A stretch of DNA of 64,000 nt from Litchfieldella xinjiangensis (GTDB taxonomy: Bacteria; Pseudomonadota; Gammaproteobacteria; Pseudomonadales; Halomonadaceae): contig NZ_JPZL01000002.1 in NCBI RefSeq assembly GCF_000759345.1, positions 868,001-932,000 of the forward strand. Direction: 5' to 3'. The number at the start of each line of letters is the position of its first letter. The first letter of the stretch is position 1. This document shows, piece by piece, positions 1-8,824 of this stretch. The notes beneath the pieces are model-generated. The model did not search any database. It saw only the letters and a list, made by a program, of their open reading frames with translations, and was not told the origin of the DNA. Position numbers and translations under genes: made by a program.

Positions 1-410
1 TGATCGAGTTCGAACTCTTCATCGATGGCCAGTTCGTATACAGCCAGCGTAGCGACGGCCTTATCATCGCCACTCCGACCGGAACCACGGCTTACGCTCT
101 CTCCGGAGGTGGCCCCATCGTTCATCCTGGTATCGATGCCATCACCTTGGTGCCGATGTTTCCTCATACGCTATCCAGCCGGCCGATCGTCGTGGGGGGC
201 GGTAGTGAAATTCGCATTCATATCGGCGAGACCAACGAGGCTTATCCTCACGTGAGCTGCGACGGCCAGACCCGGGTCGTCTCAAAGCCTGACGATATCC
301 TTTATGTGCGCCGCAAGCCCCAGCGCCTCAAGCTGGTTCACCCATTCGGCCACAATTTCTATGAAGTGTGTCGTAGCAAGCTCGGCTGGAGCAGCCGGTT
401 GGGAGCGTAA
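1..410 (+). CDS. nadK: NAD kinase, C-terminal part (5' truncated by window edge)
   Basis: This is the C-terminal ~135 residues of NAD kinase, which phosphorylates NAD+ to NADP+ in the cytosol. The reading frame is open from base 3 and ends with TAA at 408-410. Visible are the family's substrate-binding stretch SDGLIIATPTGTTAYALSGG, then PIVHPGIDA and the conserved PHTLSSRP. The C-terminal tail (KLVHP..NFYEVCRSKLGW) is typical of proteobacterial NadK. The start lies outside the window. The next gene begins one base after the stop codon, suggesting co-transcription. Confidence 0.95.
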   Translation, partial: IEFELFIDGQFVYSQRSDGLIIATPTGTTAYALSGGGPIVHPGIDAITLVPMFPHTLSSRPIVVGGGSEIRIHIGETNEAYPHVSCDGQTRVVSKPDDILYVRRKPQRLKLVHPFGHNFYEVCRSKLGWSSRLGA

Positions 411-411
411 C

Positions 412-1416
412 GTGAGCATTCGTCCCGATATCGAAGGCTATGACCTGATAGGTGATGTGCATGGCTGTGGCGCCACGTTGGCGGCATTGCTTGAAAAACT
501 CGGATATCACCAGCGGGGCGGCGTTTATCGTCACCCGCGACGCAAGGTGATCTTCCTTGGCGACCTGATCGATCGTGGCCCGCGTATTCGTCTGGCAGTC
601 GATATCGCTCGGCGCATGGTCGAAGCTGGCGAGGCGCATATCGTCATGGGTAACCACGAATACAATGCGCTGGCTTATTGCAGGCAACGTCGGGTGGGTA
701 ACGAACATGCCTGGCTGCGCGAACATACGCCACGCCATAACCGCATCATCAAGGAAACGCTCGAACAGTATCGAGATCACCCCAGCGAATGGGAGGATAC
801 CCTTGCCTGGTTCATGGACATTCCCCTGATGCTCGAGATCGATGGGATACGTATCGTCCACGCCTGCTGGGACCAGGCGCTGATCGATGCCTTTCGTCGC
901 GACCATCCCGACGGCAAAATGTCCGAAGCGTTCCTCGAGCAGTCGGTGGACAGTGACAGCCTGGCGTACCGGGTTCTCGATCGCCTGACCCGGGGCAGCC
1001 ATATCCCGCTCCCGCCCGGCATGGAGATCCATTCCGGTGATGGCTTCACGCGGCGTAGTTTCCGCGCCCATTTTTGGGCGCGTCGCCCGCGTACGTATGG
1101 CGACGTGATTTTTCAGCCGGACAACTTGCCCAATGACTTGGAACTACGGCCACTGGACGAGGAGGAGCGTAACCGGTTGAGTTATTATCCGCCGGACGAG
1201 CCGCCGCTGTTCATCGGCCACTATTGGTGTGAGGGTATCCCGGCACTGCCGGCGCCCAATATTGCTTGTCTCGATTACAGTGCCGTCAAGTTCGGTCGTC
1301 TGGTGGCCTACCGATGGTCGGGCGAGTCTTGTCTGGATGCCAATCGCTTCGTCTGGGTTCGCGTGCCCCGCGACGAACAGGCACGGCCTAGACCCTGGGA
1401 GATCGACTTCGATTGA
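412..1416 (+). CDS. Calcineurin-like metallophosphoesterase
   Basis: A 334-residue protein of the calcineurin-like phosphoesterase superfamily, whose members use a dinuclear metal centre to cleave phosphoesters. The three hallmark blocks are present: GDVHG near residue 14, GDLIDRGP near residue 49 and GNHE near residue 81, with later HAC and GHYW histidines likely completing the metal site. The arrangement resembles diadenosine-tetraphosphatase or PrpE-like phosphatases, but the C-terminal half is longer than in those families, so the substrate is unknown. I chose the GTG at 412, directly after nadK. An upstream in-frame ATG at 304 would sit inside nadK. Confidence 0.85.
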   Translation: MSIRPDIEGYDLIGDVHGCGATLAALLEKLGYHQRGGVYRHPRRKVIFLGDLIDRGPRIRLAVDIARRMVEAGEAHIVMGNHEYNALAYCRQRRVGNEHAWLREHTPRHNRIIKETLEQYRDHPSEWEDTLAWFMDIPLMLEIDGIRIVHACWDQALIDAFRRDHPDGKMSEAFLEQSVDSDSLAYRVLDRLTRGSHIPLPPGMEIHSGDGFTRRSFRAHFWARRPRTYGDVIFQPDNLPNDLELRPLDEEERNRLSYYPPDEPPLFIGHYWCEGIPALPAPNIACLDYSAVKFGRLVAYRWSGESCLDANRFVWVRVPRDEQARPRPWEIDFD

Positions 1417-1536
1417 CGCATCGGCAGGCATTGTTGTTGCGATACAATTAATTACATAATTATTCGACTCGACTGTGAACTTGCCGTTGTCATGACCATC
1501 AGAGTAAGTGTTCCCTTGAATGATCCCTTGCTTTTA

Positions 1537-1563
1537 TCCGGCGGCCCCCTCCGCCGGATTTTT
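1537..1563 (+). terminator. Rho-independent terminator after the nadK/phosphoesterase pair
   Basis: Perfect 8-bp stem TCCGGCGG / CCGCCGGA around a CCCCCT loop, followed by TTTTTC. It ends the upstream transcription unit and lies just before glpG. Confidence 0.8.
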
Positions 1564-1598
1564 CTTTGTCCAGACCATTCATGAGCTTTGGAGAATCC

Positions 1599-2450
1599 AT
1601 GTACAAGGTGCTCATGCTGCCCCGCGATACCGATACCCGTCCCTTGCGGGAGGCGCTCTGGGCACATCGCATCGGTCATCGTTTCACCGAGGACGAGCAA
1701 GGCTATACCTTATGGTTGGCCGATCCCGCACAACACCAGCAACTGATGTCACTGTTGGAGCGTTGGAAGCAGGGTGAGTCATTGATGCCCGTCGGGCATC
1801 GCCATCGTCGGCGCCTGGCCGATAGCGGCGTGACACGACCTTTTCGTGTCGCGCCCGTGACTGCGACCTTGCTGGGGCTGTGCCTGCTGGTGTTTGGCTT
1901 GATGGCGGTGCTGGGCGATCTGGTGGTGGCCATGCTCACCATCGTGCCGATCGGCATCGCCAATGGCAGCCTGGTCTTCGCCGACCTGGGCGATACCTTC
2001 GCTTCGGGCCAGGTATGGCGAATATTCTCTCCAGCATTGCTGCATTTCAGCTGGATGCACCTGATCTTCAACATGTTGTGGCTGTGGTATTTCGGTCGCC
2101 AGGTCGAGGAAATACAGGGCAGCCGGCACATGGCGCTGTTCGTCCTGTTGACGGCGGTGGGTTCCAACCTGGCGCAATATGCGACCGGCACGGTGCTCTT
2201 CGGGGGTATGTCCGGCGTCGATTATGCCTTGCTTGGCTATGTGTGGCTGATGTCGCGCCGGGCGCCACAAAGCGGCTTTTTCGTGCCGCAGATGCTGGTG
2301 GTTTTCATGCTCGGCTGGATGGTATTCACCATGACCGATATCGCCGGTCTGGTGGGCTTTGGCAATGTCGCCAACGAGGCCCATGTCGGAGGCCTGGTCG
2401 TGGGCTTGCTGCTGGGATGGTATTATTCGGGCCGCCAGCGGCGGCAATAG
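1599..2450 (+). CDS. glpG: Rhomboid intramembrane serine protease GlpG
   Basis: Rhomboid-family protease of the inner membrane, which cleaves membrane-protein segments within or near the bilayer. At 283 residues it matches GlpG. The N-terminal ~90 residues form the cytoplasmic domain and the rest about six membrane helices. The catalytic serine is S205 in GGMSGVDY and the catalytic histidine H262 in NEAHVGG, close to E. coli S201/H254. The start at 1599 is preceded by GGAG five bases upstream; ATG 1581 lacks such a site. It is followed closely by the DUF1315 gene. Confidence 0.93.
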   Translation: MYKVLMLPRDTDTRPLREALWAHRIGHRFTEDEQGYTLWLADPAQHQQLMSLLERWKQGESLMPVGHRHRRRLADSGVTRPFRVAPVTATLLGLCLLVFGLMAVLGDLVVAMLTIVPIGIANGSLVFADLGDTFASGQVWRIFSPALLHFSWMHLIFNMLWLWYFGRQVEEIQGSRHMALFVLLTAVGSNLAQYATGTVLFGGMSGVDYALLGYVWLMSRRAPQSGFFVPQMLVVFMLGWMVFTMTDIAGLVGFGNVANEAHVGGLVVGLLLGWYYSGRQRRQ

Positions 2451-2466
2451 TCACGAGGAAGCACCC

Positions 2467-2727
2467 ATGAGCGAGATGACCTTCGATCGCATGATCCAGC
2501 AGATGTCCCCGGAAATCTACGAAAGCCTCAAGCAAGCGGTTTCGCTGCGCAAGTGGCCGGATGGACGGCGTCTGACCGATGAGCAGACCGTGCTCTGTCT
2601 GGAAGCGGTCATCAAATACGAGCACGAGCATAATGTCGCCGAGGATCAACGGGTAGGCTACCTGGAGCAGAGCGGCTGTGGCAGCGACAATGCCGGCCAG
2701 GGAGATAGCATCAAGTGGGTGAACTGA
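2467..2727 (+). CDS. DUF1315 (YeaC-like) small protein
   Basis: An 86-residue soluble protein recognisable as the DUF1315/YeaC family from the opening FDRMIQQMSPEIYESLK, RKWPDGRRLTDEQ and the helix CLEAVIKYE. The family is common in gammaproteobacteria and has no established function. A GAGGAAG ribosome-binding site precedes ATG 2467. It lies 16 bases after glpG, and its last 13 bases overlap the next gene, so the three are probably one operon. Confidence 0.85.
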   Translation: MSEMTFDRMIQQMSPEIYESLKQAVSLRKWPDGRRLTDEQTVLCLEAVIKYEHEHNVAEDQRVGYLEQSGCGSDNAGQGDSIKWVN

Positions 2728-3563
2728 TCGACTTGGCGACGAGCTTTCGTGGCCACCTGAGCAAGATGGCCATCGCCCCGGGGCAGGGCGATGAGCCGGC
2801 TCGTTATCATCTACGGGCCGGGGATCATCGTATCGATCTCAATGCGCGTCTGGGGCAGCCGCTGCGGTTGAGCTACACGGGAGCGATCGCTTGCACCCAT
2901 TGCGGACGCCCGACGAACAAAAGCTTCGGGCAGGGACATTGCTTTCCCTGCTTCAAGCGGCTGGCCCAGTGCGATACCTGCATCGTCAAGCCCGAGACGT
3001 GCCACTACCACGCCGGCACCTGTCGCGAGCCGGCTTGGGGGGAGCAGCATTGCTTCCAGCCCCATGTGGTCTACCTTGCCAACTCGTCGGGATTGAAGGT
3101 CGGCATTACGCGCAAGACGCAATTGCCGACTCGCTGGCTCGACCAGGGGGCCATCCAGGCACTGCCCATCCTGGAAGTCGATACGCGGCTGCAGTCGGGC
3201 AAGGTCGAGATGCTGTTCAAGGAGGCCGTGGCCGATCGCACCAACTGGCGCGCCATGCTCAAGGGCGAGGTCGAGCCGCTGGATCTCATCGCCGAGCGTG
3301 ACCGTCTCATGGCGCGGCTCGAGAGCGGTCTGGCCGGGCTGAGAGAGTACGTTGGCATCGATAGTCTGCGCGAGATCGACGCCTCGCCCACGCATCTGCA
3401 TTACCCTGTGCTGGAATCGCCACGCAAGATCGTTTCGCACAATTTCGACAAGTCACGTGAGGTGTCAGGCTTACTCATGGGGCTGAAAGGGCAGTATGTG
3501 ATTCTCGATACCGGTGTCATCAACCTGCGCAAGTTCACCGGCTACGAGATCGAGGTCGCCTGA
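2715..3563 (+). CDS. DUF2797 zinc-ribbon-like conserved protein
   Basis: A 282-residue DUF2797 protein. A cysteine/histidine-rich block between residues ~58 and 115 (CTHCGRPTNKSFGQGHCFPC, then several CxxC/H motifs) is probably a zinc site. It is followed by VYLANSSGLKVGITRK, which resembles the GIY-YIG nuclease fold core (LA..SGLKVGITR). No function is established. The GTG start at 2715 has GGGAG ten bases upstream and overlaps the end of the DUF1315 gene, implying translational coupling. Confidence 0.85.
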   Translation: MGELIDLATSFRGHLSKMAIAPGQGDEPARYHLRAGDHRIDLNARLGQPLRLSYTGAIACTHCGRPTNKSFGQGHCFPCFKRLAQCDTCIVKPETCHYHAGTCREPAWGEQHCFQPHVVYLANSSGLKVGITRKTQLPTRWLDQGAIQALPILEVDTRLQSGKVEMLFKEAVADRTNWRAMLKGEVEPLDLIAERDRLMARLESGLAGLREYVGIDSLREIDASPTHLHYPVLESPRKIVSHNFDKSREVSGLLMGLKGQYVILDTGVINLRKFTGYEIEVA

Positions 3564-3663
3564 GTGCCGCGTGGCATGCCGGCTCGGCACTGGACGCCGA
3601 GCAAGGCAGGCGGTAATAGTAGCTCTTTGCCGACAAGCTCGGCCGTTTCGCGACGGGAACCCC

Positions 3664-4347
3664 ATGTATCGCCTGCATATAGCCAACAAGAACTACTCCT
3701 CGTGGTCGCTTCGCCCTTGGGTGCTGATGCGTGAGCTGGGCATCGAGTTTGAAGAGTGCCTCACGCCCTTCGTCTCGGGCGGCAGCTGGTCCGACTTCCG
3801 CCACTTCTCACCGACAGGTCAGGTCCCCTGTCTGGTGGACGAAGAGACCGTGGTATGGGAATCGCTGGGCATCGTCGAATATCTCGCCGAACGGCATCCA
3901 GGCGTGTGGCCCCAGGCGTCTCAGCCGCGAGCTTGGGCACGCTGTGCCAGTGCCGAAATGCATGCCGGCTTTGGCCAGCTTCGCCAACGCTGCACAATGA
4001 ACTGCGGTATTCGCGCCCGCCTGCATGATCAGCCAGACGTGCTGCTGAAAGAATTGACGCGTCTGGATGAGCTTTGGTGCGAGGGGTTGGGTCGTTTTGG
4101 CGGGCCCTTCCTGGCAGGGGCTGATTTCACGGCAGTCGATGCCTTCTTCGCTCCGGTTGCCTTCCGCCTGCAGAGTTATGACCTGCGTCTCAGTGAGCCT
4201 GCCATGGCCTACGCCGAGCGCTTGTTGCAGATGCCGTCGCTTCGAGCCTGGTACCAGGCGGCGCTCGACGAGACCTGGCGTGAGCCCGGTCATGAAGATG
4301 AGGTTCTTGCCTATGCGCGTATCGTCGAGGATCTCCGCCGCCAGTAG
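3664..4347 (+). CDS. Glutathione S-transferase family protein (1)
   Basis: A 227-residue cytosolic glutathione S-transferase. The thioredoxin-like N-terminal domain contains NYSSWSLRPW (residues ~9-18, probable catalytic serine region) and the glutathione-binding cis-proline and ES motifs in TGQVPCLVDEETVVWESLGI. The C-terminal half is the all-helical domain (LAGADFTAVDAFFAPV). Substrate cannot be told. A second, distantly related GST follows 49 bases downstream. Confidence 0.88.
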   Translation: MYRLHIANKNYSSWSLRPWVLMRELGIEFEECLTPFVSGGSWSDFRHFSPTGQVPCLVDEETVVWESLGIVEYLAERHPGVWPQASQPRAWARCASAEMHAGFGQLRQRCTMNCGIRARLHDQPDVLLKELTRLDELWCEGLGRFGGPFLAGADFTAVDAFFAPVAFRLQSYDLRLSEPAMAYAERLLQMPSLRAWYQAALDETWREPGHEDEVLAYARIVEDLRRQ

Positions 4348-4396
4348 CGTTTTTATGAGCTAGCCTGTCAGGGACATTTTAGACAGGGGCGGTCCC

Positions 4397-5116
4397 ATGC
4401 GCTTTGAACTTTACTATTGGCCCGGCATTCCCGGGCGGGGCGAATTCGTCCGTCTGGCCCTCGAGGAAGGAGAGGCCGACTACCTTGATGTCGGTCAGTC
4501 CCCCGAACTGGGGGCCGAAGAGGTGGCGAGTCGTCTGAGCGATCCCGAGGTGGCACAACCGCCATTTGCGCCCCCGTATCTCAAGGCCGACGGTATAGTC
4601 ATTTCCCATGTGGCTAACATTCTCCAATACCTGGGGCCTCGGTTGGGCCTGGCACCGGAGGATGAGGGGCAGCGTTACTGGTTGCACGGCCTGCAATTGA
4701 CCATGACCGATTTCGTTGCCGAGATTCACGATGTCCATCATCCCATCGGCGTCGGTCTCTACTACGATGACCAGCGTGAAGAGGCGCTGCGCCGGTCAGA
4801 GCAGTTTCGCCAAGAGCGGTTGCCCAAATTTCTCACTTACTTCGAGCAAGTACTGGCCCGGAATCCCGACGGCCATGGGTGGTTGGTTGGTGACTCGCTG
4901 ACCTATGCCGATCTGTCGCTATTCCACATCCTTTCGGGGTTGCGCTACGCTTTTCCTCAAGCCATGCAACGCTTCGAGCCCGACTTTCCCTTGCTGGGTG
5001 GCTTGGTGTCGCGTGTGGTAGAGCGCCCCAATATCAAGGCTTACCTGCAATCGGAGCGGCGGCAGGAGTTCAATGAACAAGGACTGTTCCGGCACTATCC
5101 GGAACTCGATGGCTAA
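4397..5116 (+). CDS. Glutathione S-transferase family protein (2)
   Basis: A 239-residue GST-fold protein. The N-terminal segment FELYYWPGIPGRGEFVRLALEE has the tyrosine-type active-site arrangement of sigma/mu-like GSTs, and the ~60-75 region (PYLKADGIVISHVANILQYL) is the glutathione-binding edge. The C-terminal domain carries GDSLTYADLSLFHIL. It may be transcribed with the preceding GST, but they are too dissimilar to be a recent duplication. It converges on the ATP-grasp gene on the other strand. Confidence 0.87.
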   Translation: MRFELYYWPGIPGRGEFVRLALEEGEADYLDVGQSPELGAEEVASRLSDPEVAQPPFAPPYLKADGIVISHVANILQYLGPRLGLAPEDEGQRYWLHGLQLTMTDFVAEIHDVHHPIGVGLYYDDQREEALRRSEQFRQERLPKFLTYFEQVLARNPDGHGWLVGDSLTYADLSLFHILSGLRYAFPQAMQRFEPDFPLLGGLVSRVVERPNIKAYLQSERRQEFNEQGLFRHYPELDG

Positions 5117-5145
5117 CTTGCCCGTGCTATCGCATACCCAGTGAG

Positions 5146-5170
5146 ATCCACGCCCGCGTGCGGCGTGGAT
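5146..5170. terminator. Candidate stem-loop between convergent genes
   Basis: A perfect 9-bp inverted repeat ATCCACGCC / GGCGTGGAT with a 7-base loop lies in the 68-bp gap between the convergent GST and ATP-grasp genes. It has no T-tract on either side, so termination is inferred only from position. Confidence 0.4.
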
Positions 5171-5184
5171 ACGCAAGGAAAGGA

Positions 5185-6672
5185 CTATAGAACGTGGCGC
5201 CGGCGGGCTTCCATACGTTCGAGAAAGACCTCCATGATCCGATCGTACAAGCGGGGGCCCAGCACGGTATCCTCGACGCCGGCATCCACGTTGGGATTGT
5301 CATTGATCTCGATCACCACGACCCGATCGCCGATTTGCTTGATATCCACACCGTACAGGCCATCGCCGATAAGCCGGGTGGCTTTCAGCGCCGCCTTGAC
5401 CACGGCCTTGGGCGCCTCGCTGGGCGCGTGGGTACTGAAACCACCGCTCTTCACCTTGCCTTTGGAATGGTCATAGATCTGCCAGTGACCCCGTGCCATG
5501 TAGTATCGGCTGGCATAGAGCGCCTCGCCGTCGAGGACGCCGATCCGCCAGTCATACTCGGTGGGTAGCCACTCCTGCAGCAGCAGCAACGCCGAGGACT
5601 CGAACAGGCGTGTCGCCTCGCGAACCAATTGCTCGGTGGATTCGATCTTGACGATACCTCGAGAGAACGAGCCGTCCGGTACCTTCAGTACCATCGGATA
5701 GGTGAGCCCAGCGGCACGTTCCGGCAAGCGCTTGAGATCGAGGCGATTGAGCAACAGGCCGTCGGGACTGGGAACGCCCTTGGCGCGTAGCAGGGTGTGC
5801 AGATAGACCTTGTTGGTACAGCGCAAAATGGATCGCGGATCGTCAATGACCACCAGGCCTTCGTGTTCGGCGCGCTGCGCCATGCGGTAGGTATGATGGT
5901 CGAGACTCGTGGTTTCGCGTATGAACAACGCATCGAATTCGGCCAGGCGTGCCTCGTCACGCTTGGTGATCAGGGTCGCATCGATGCCCAGGCGCCGTGC
6001 CGCACGTATGAACTGCTTGAGCGCACTACGGTTACTGGGAGGCAGTGCCTCCTGAGGATCGACCAGGATCGCCAGATCGAAACGGTAGCGACGACGTGCC
6101 TTGGGCGTACGCCAGACCTTGCGCGAGTGGCGATTCAGCGCGCTGGCAAAAAGATCCTGCTCCTCACCCCGCAGGGCGGAGAGCTTGAGCGGCTTGAGCC
6201 GAGACAGGCGCCAGCTATCTTCGCGTCGTGTGAAGCGGGCTTCGAGCAACGGGCAGGGCAGGCGTTCGAACAGGCGGCGGGCCAATTTGGCGAAACCTGC
6301 GGGCAGGCATTCGCCAAACATCACCCGAAGCGTCACGCTGTCGCCCTGGAGTGCGCCACGCTTGGCCAGATCGGCAAGTAATGGGGCGAGACTCTCCAGT
6401 TGCAGGTCGACCAGCGATTTCCTCGACAGCTGATTGAGGGTTTCGACGCTTGGCAGCACGCGCTGACCGCGTGCCTGGGCCAGCAAGGATACGTAGTAGC
6501 CGGTTTCCAGGTAGTCCAGGTCATCGCACAGGTTGATGACATGCGTCGCGGCATCCTGGTCGGCCACGAGCCGTTCGTCGGCAAGGTAGTCGTTGGCGGT
6601 AATCAGGTCTTCGGTAGGATAGTAGGGGCGCCAATCAGCGAGGCGGTCAACGACGATACGCAACGAACTCAT
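5185..6672 (-). CDS. RimK-family ATP-grasp ligase with RLAN-type N-terminal domain
   Basis: A 495-residue protein with two parts. Residues ~1-150 (opening SLRIVVDRLADWRPYYPTED) are the RimK-like ATP-grasp N-terminal domain. The C-terminal ~300 residues are an ATP-grasp fold, with MVLKVPDGSFSRGIVKI (nucleotide-binding lysine region), LLQEWLPTEYDWRIGVLDGE and the metal-binding end VVVIEINDNPNVDAGVED. RimK-type enzymes join amino acids, often glutamate, to a carboxylate; this one's substrate is unknown. I start at ATG 6672 because homologues begin at this point. It is divergent from a GNAT acetyltransferase, a known neighbour of this family. Confidence 0.85.
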   Translation of the reverse strand: MSSLRIVVDRLADWRPYYPTEDLITANDYLADERLVADQDAATHVINLCDDLDYLETGYYVSLLAQARGQRVLPSVETLNQLSRKSLVDLQLESLAPLLADLAKRGALQGDSVTLRVMFGECLPAGFAKLARRLFERLPCPLLEARFTRREDSWRLSRLKPLKLSALRGEEQDLFASALNRHSRKVWRTPKARRRYRFDLAILVDPQEALPPSNRSALKQFIRAARRLGIDATLITKRDEARLAEFDALFIRETTSLDHHTYRMAQRAEHEGLVVIDDPRSILRCTNKVYLHTLLRAKGVPSPDGLLLNRLDLKRLPERAAGLTYPMVLKVPDGSFSRGIVKIESTEQLVREATRLFESSALLLLQEWLPTEYDWRIGVLDGEALYASRYYMARGHWQIYDHSKGKVKSGGFSTHAPSEAPKAVVKAALKATRLIGDGLYGVDIKQIGDRVVVIEINDNPNVDAGVEDTVLGPRLYDRIMEVFLERMEARRRHVL

Positions 6673-6844
6673 AACCCGGTACATCCCCTTTGAGGCATTG
6701 GCCCACATGGCCAATTCAACCTAGCATGCCCGGGCATGGGGCGAGGGACAATACTCGGACCAAGTGAAATAATTTCATTGTCCAGGTTAATGACAAGCGT
6801 CTCGCTGGGCTCCAGAATCCGCGACAAAATCCATGAGATAACCG

Positions 6845-7360
6845 ATGAGTTGCGTACTTCGCGCCGCACGTCCCACCGATCTCGATGCCTTGTGCCTGCT
6901 CGAGATGGCGTGCTTCGATGGCGACCGTTTCAGCCGCCGGCAACTGGCTCACCTGCTGCGTGGCGCCAACGCCGTCACCTGGTTGGGTGTGGATGATCAC
7001 GACTGTCCGCTGGGCTATGGCACGCTCCTGTTTCGCCGCAACAGTCGCAGTGCGCGCCTATACTCCTTTTGCGTGCACCCCGACGCGCGTGGCAGTGGGC
7101 TTGGGCGTCGCCTGCTCGAGGCACTCGAGGCCGAGGCCATTCAACGAGACATGCGCCAGCTTACGCTGGAAGTCAGGGCCGACAATCGAGTTGCCCTGGG
7201 CCTTTACCGTCGCATGGGATTCGGGCTTCAGCGTTGGATCGACGACTACTACGTCGATGGCTGTGCCGCCTGGCAGATGCACAAGCCTCTCGAAACGGAT
7301 GCGTCGGACGGTATGGATCCCCCGCAACAGGCGGATGCAACTGTAGGACGCCTGACTTAG
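6845..7360 (+). CDS. GNAT family N-acetyltransferase
   Basis: A 171-residue acyl-CoA-dependent N-acyltransferase. The acetyl-CoA-binding signature is [22 protein letters not shown] (~residues 73-94), followed by [19 protein letters not shown], the usual GNAT motif B. It resembles RimI-type acetyltransferases. The divergent position next to the RLAN-type ATP-grasp gene suggests a shared peptide- or metabolite-modifying role. In related loci the GNAT is often fused to a C39-like peptidase; here the peptidase part is absent. Confidence 0.85.
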   Translation: MSCVLRAARPTDLDALCLLEMACFDGDRFSRRQLAHLLRGANAVTWLGVDDHDCPLGYGTLLFRRNSRSARLYSFCVHPDARGSGLGRRLLEALEAEAIQRDMRQLTLEVRADNRVALGLYRRMGFGLQRWIDDYYVDGCAAWQMHKPLETDASDGMDPPQQADATVGRLT

Positions 7361-7397
7361 AATCGATGCCCCTTTCGCAGCCAGGAGAAGCTTCAGC

Positions 7398-7883
7398 ATG
7401 CCTTCCTTCGATATCGTCTCGGAATTCGACAAGCACGAAGCCAGCAATGCGGTCGATCAGGCCAACCGTGAAGTCCAGACCCGCTTTGACTTTCGGGGGG
7501 TCGATGCCAGCTTCGAGCTCAACGACGATACGGTCTCACTCGAGGCGGACGTCGACTTCCAGCTCAAGCAGATGCTCGATGTGCTGCGGAACAAGCTAAT
7601 CGCCCGCGGCATCGATGCACGCTGCATGGACGAACAGGACCCGGTACTCAGTGGGGTCAAGGCACGCCAGGAGGTCAAGCTCAAGCAGGGCCTGGAGCAG
7701 GCCGACTGCAAGGCAATCGTCAAGCAGCTCAAGGACTCCAAGCTCAAGGTTCAGGCCCAGATTCAGGGTGACAAGGTGCGCGTGACCGGCAAGAAGCGCG
7801 ACGATCTCCAGCAAGCCATGGCCCTGCTCAGAAGCGAGGAAGGCCCTGATCTGCCGCTTCAGTTCAATAATTTTCGCGATTGA
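7398..7883 (+). CDS. yajQ: YajQ family nucleotide-binding protein
   Basis: A 161-residue protein matching YajQ over its whole length: start [26 protein letters not shown], middle [13 protein letters not shown], and end [10 protein letters not shown]. (Longer motif shown only in parts.) The family has two ferredoxin-like domains and has been reported to bind cyclic di-GMP in Xanthomonas. AGGAG precedes the ATG. It stands alone between the GNAT gene and a convergent dioxygenase gene. Confidence 0.93.
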   Translation: MPSFDIVSEFDKHEASNAVDQANREVQTRFDFRGVDASFELNDDTVSLEADVDFQLKQMLDVLRNKLIARGIDARCMDEQDPVLSGVKARQEVKLKQGLEQADCKAIVKQLKDSKLKVQAQIQGDKVRVTGKKRDDLQQAMALLRSEEGPDLPLQFNNFRD

Positions 7884-7942
7884 CGAGCTGTCCCGATCAA
7901 GCCGAGCTGTCTGGCAGCGTGTCTGCGCTTTGACTCATTGCG

Positions 7943-8743
7943 TCAGGCCACCGTTTGCCACTGTTCGGCCAATCGGGGACTCGCCAATGTCAGCATGCTC
8001 AGGTTGCCGTAGCTGAAGCTGTCGTGAAGTGCAGCCATGGGCCGACCGTTCATCGCCGCTACGCACATCAATAGCGGTAGGAAATGCTCTGGCGTAGGGT
8101 GGGCGTGCTTGGCATAGGGCGCCTGATGTTGCCAATCGGCCAAGGCGGCAAGGTCGCCGCGGTTCGCCACATTTTTCGCCCAGGCAGTGAACTCACGCGC
8201 CCACGGGTCGGGGGGTGCAAACTCGGGTTTCCGATCACCCAGGTTGTGCGTCGCGGCACCGGAGCCGATCAGCCACATGTCGTTGGCGGTTGCATAGCGC
8301 CCCAGTGCAGCTGCCAGCGACAACTGCTCGGGGGGCGTCAGGCTCATGGGCACACTCACTGGCACGATAGGGACATCGGCGTCGGGCCAGAGCAGCGACA
8401 GCGGCGACCAGATACCGTGATCCAGAGGGCGAACAGGATCGAGACTGGCCTTGTAGCCTTGAGTCTGTAGCGCTTCGGCAAGCTTCCGAGCCTCGGAGGG
8501 CATGCCCTGTGCTGGATACCGCACTTCGTAGAGTTCGCGAGGGAAACCATAAAAATCGTGCCACGTCCCCGGTAAGGCGTCGGCACCCAGCGTCAGCGTG
8601 GGCGTCTCGAAGTGCGCTGACACCACCAGGGCACCCCGTGGCCGGGTGAGGCGTCGGCCCAGGTCTGACAGGAACGCCCGCGCCGGGTGATCGCTCATTA
8701 TCAGCGCGGGTGAACCGTGGGAGATGAATAGGGCGTTGAGCAT
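7943..8743 (-). CDS. 4,5-DOPA dioxygenase extradiol-like (YgiD/DODA family)
   Basis: A 266-residue member of the class III extradiol dioxygenase family that includes E. coli YgiD and plant DOPA dioxygenase. Candidate iron-ligand histidines are in FISHGSP (H9) and in RPLDHGIWSPL, with SAHFETP and GSGAATHNLGD also conserved. The family can open DOPA, but the physiological bacterial substrate is uncertain. I start at ATG 8743, which has GAGG five bases upstream; a TTG start at 8758 is possible but weaker. Confidence 0.85.
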   Translation of the reverse strand: MLNALFISHGSPALIMSDHPARAFLSDLGRRLTRPRGALVVSAHFETPTLTLGADALPGTWHDFYGFPRELYEVRYPAQGMPSEARKLAEALQTQGYKASLDPVRPLDHGIWSPLSLLWPDADVPIVPVSVPMSLTPPEQLSLAAALGRYATANDMWLIGSGAATHNLGDRKPEFAPPDPWAREFTAWAKNVANRGDLAALADWQHQAPYAKHAHPTPEHFLPLLMCVAAMNGRPMAALHDSFSYGNLSMLTLASPRLAEQWQTVA

Positions 8744-8824
8744 GCGGGCCTCGGACAATGGATCTCATGTCCCAGCTTACGCGTCATGTACAACGGAGAC
8801 AGCTTGGCGATTATGAATAGACCA

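Noticed and set aside
328-1071. 247-codon minus-strand open frame under nadK and the phosphoesterase
   Set aside because: Overlaps two well-supported genes and has no recognisable motif.
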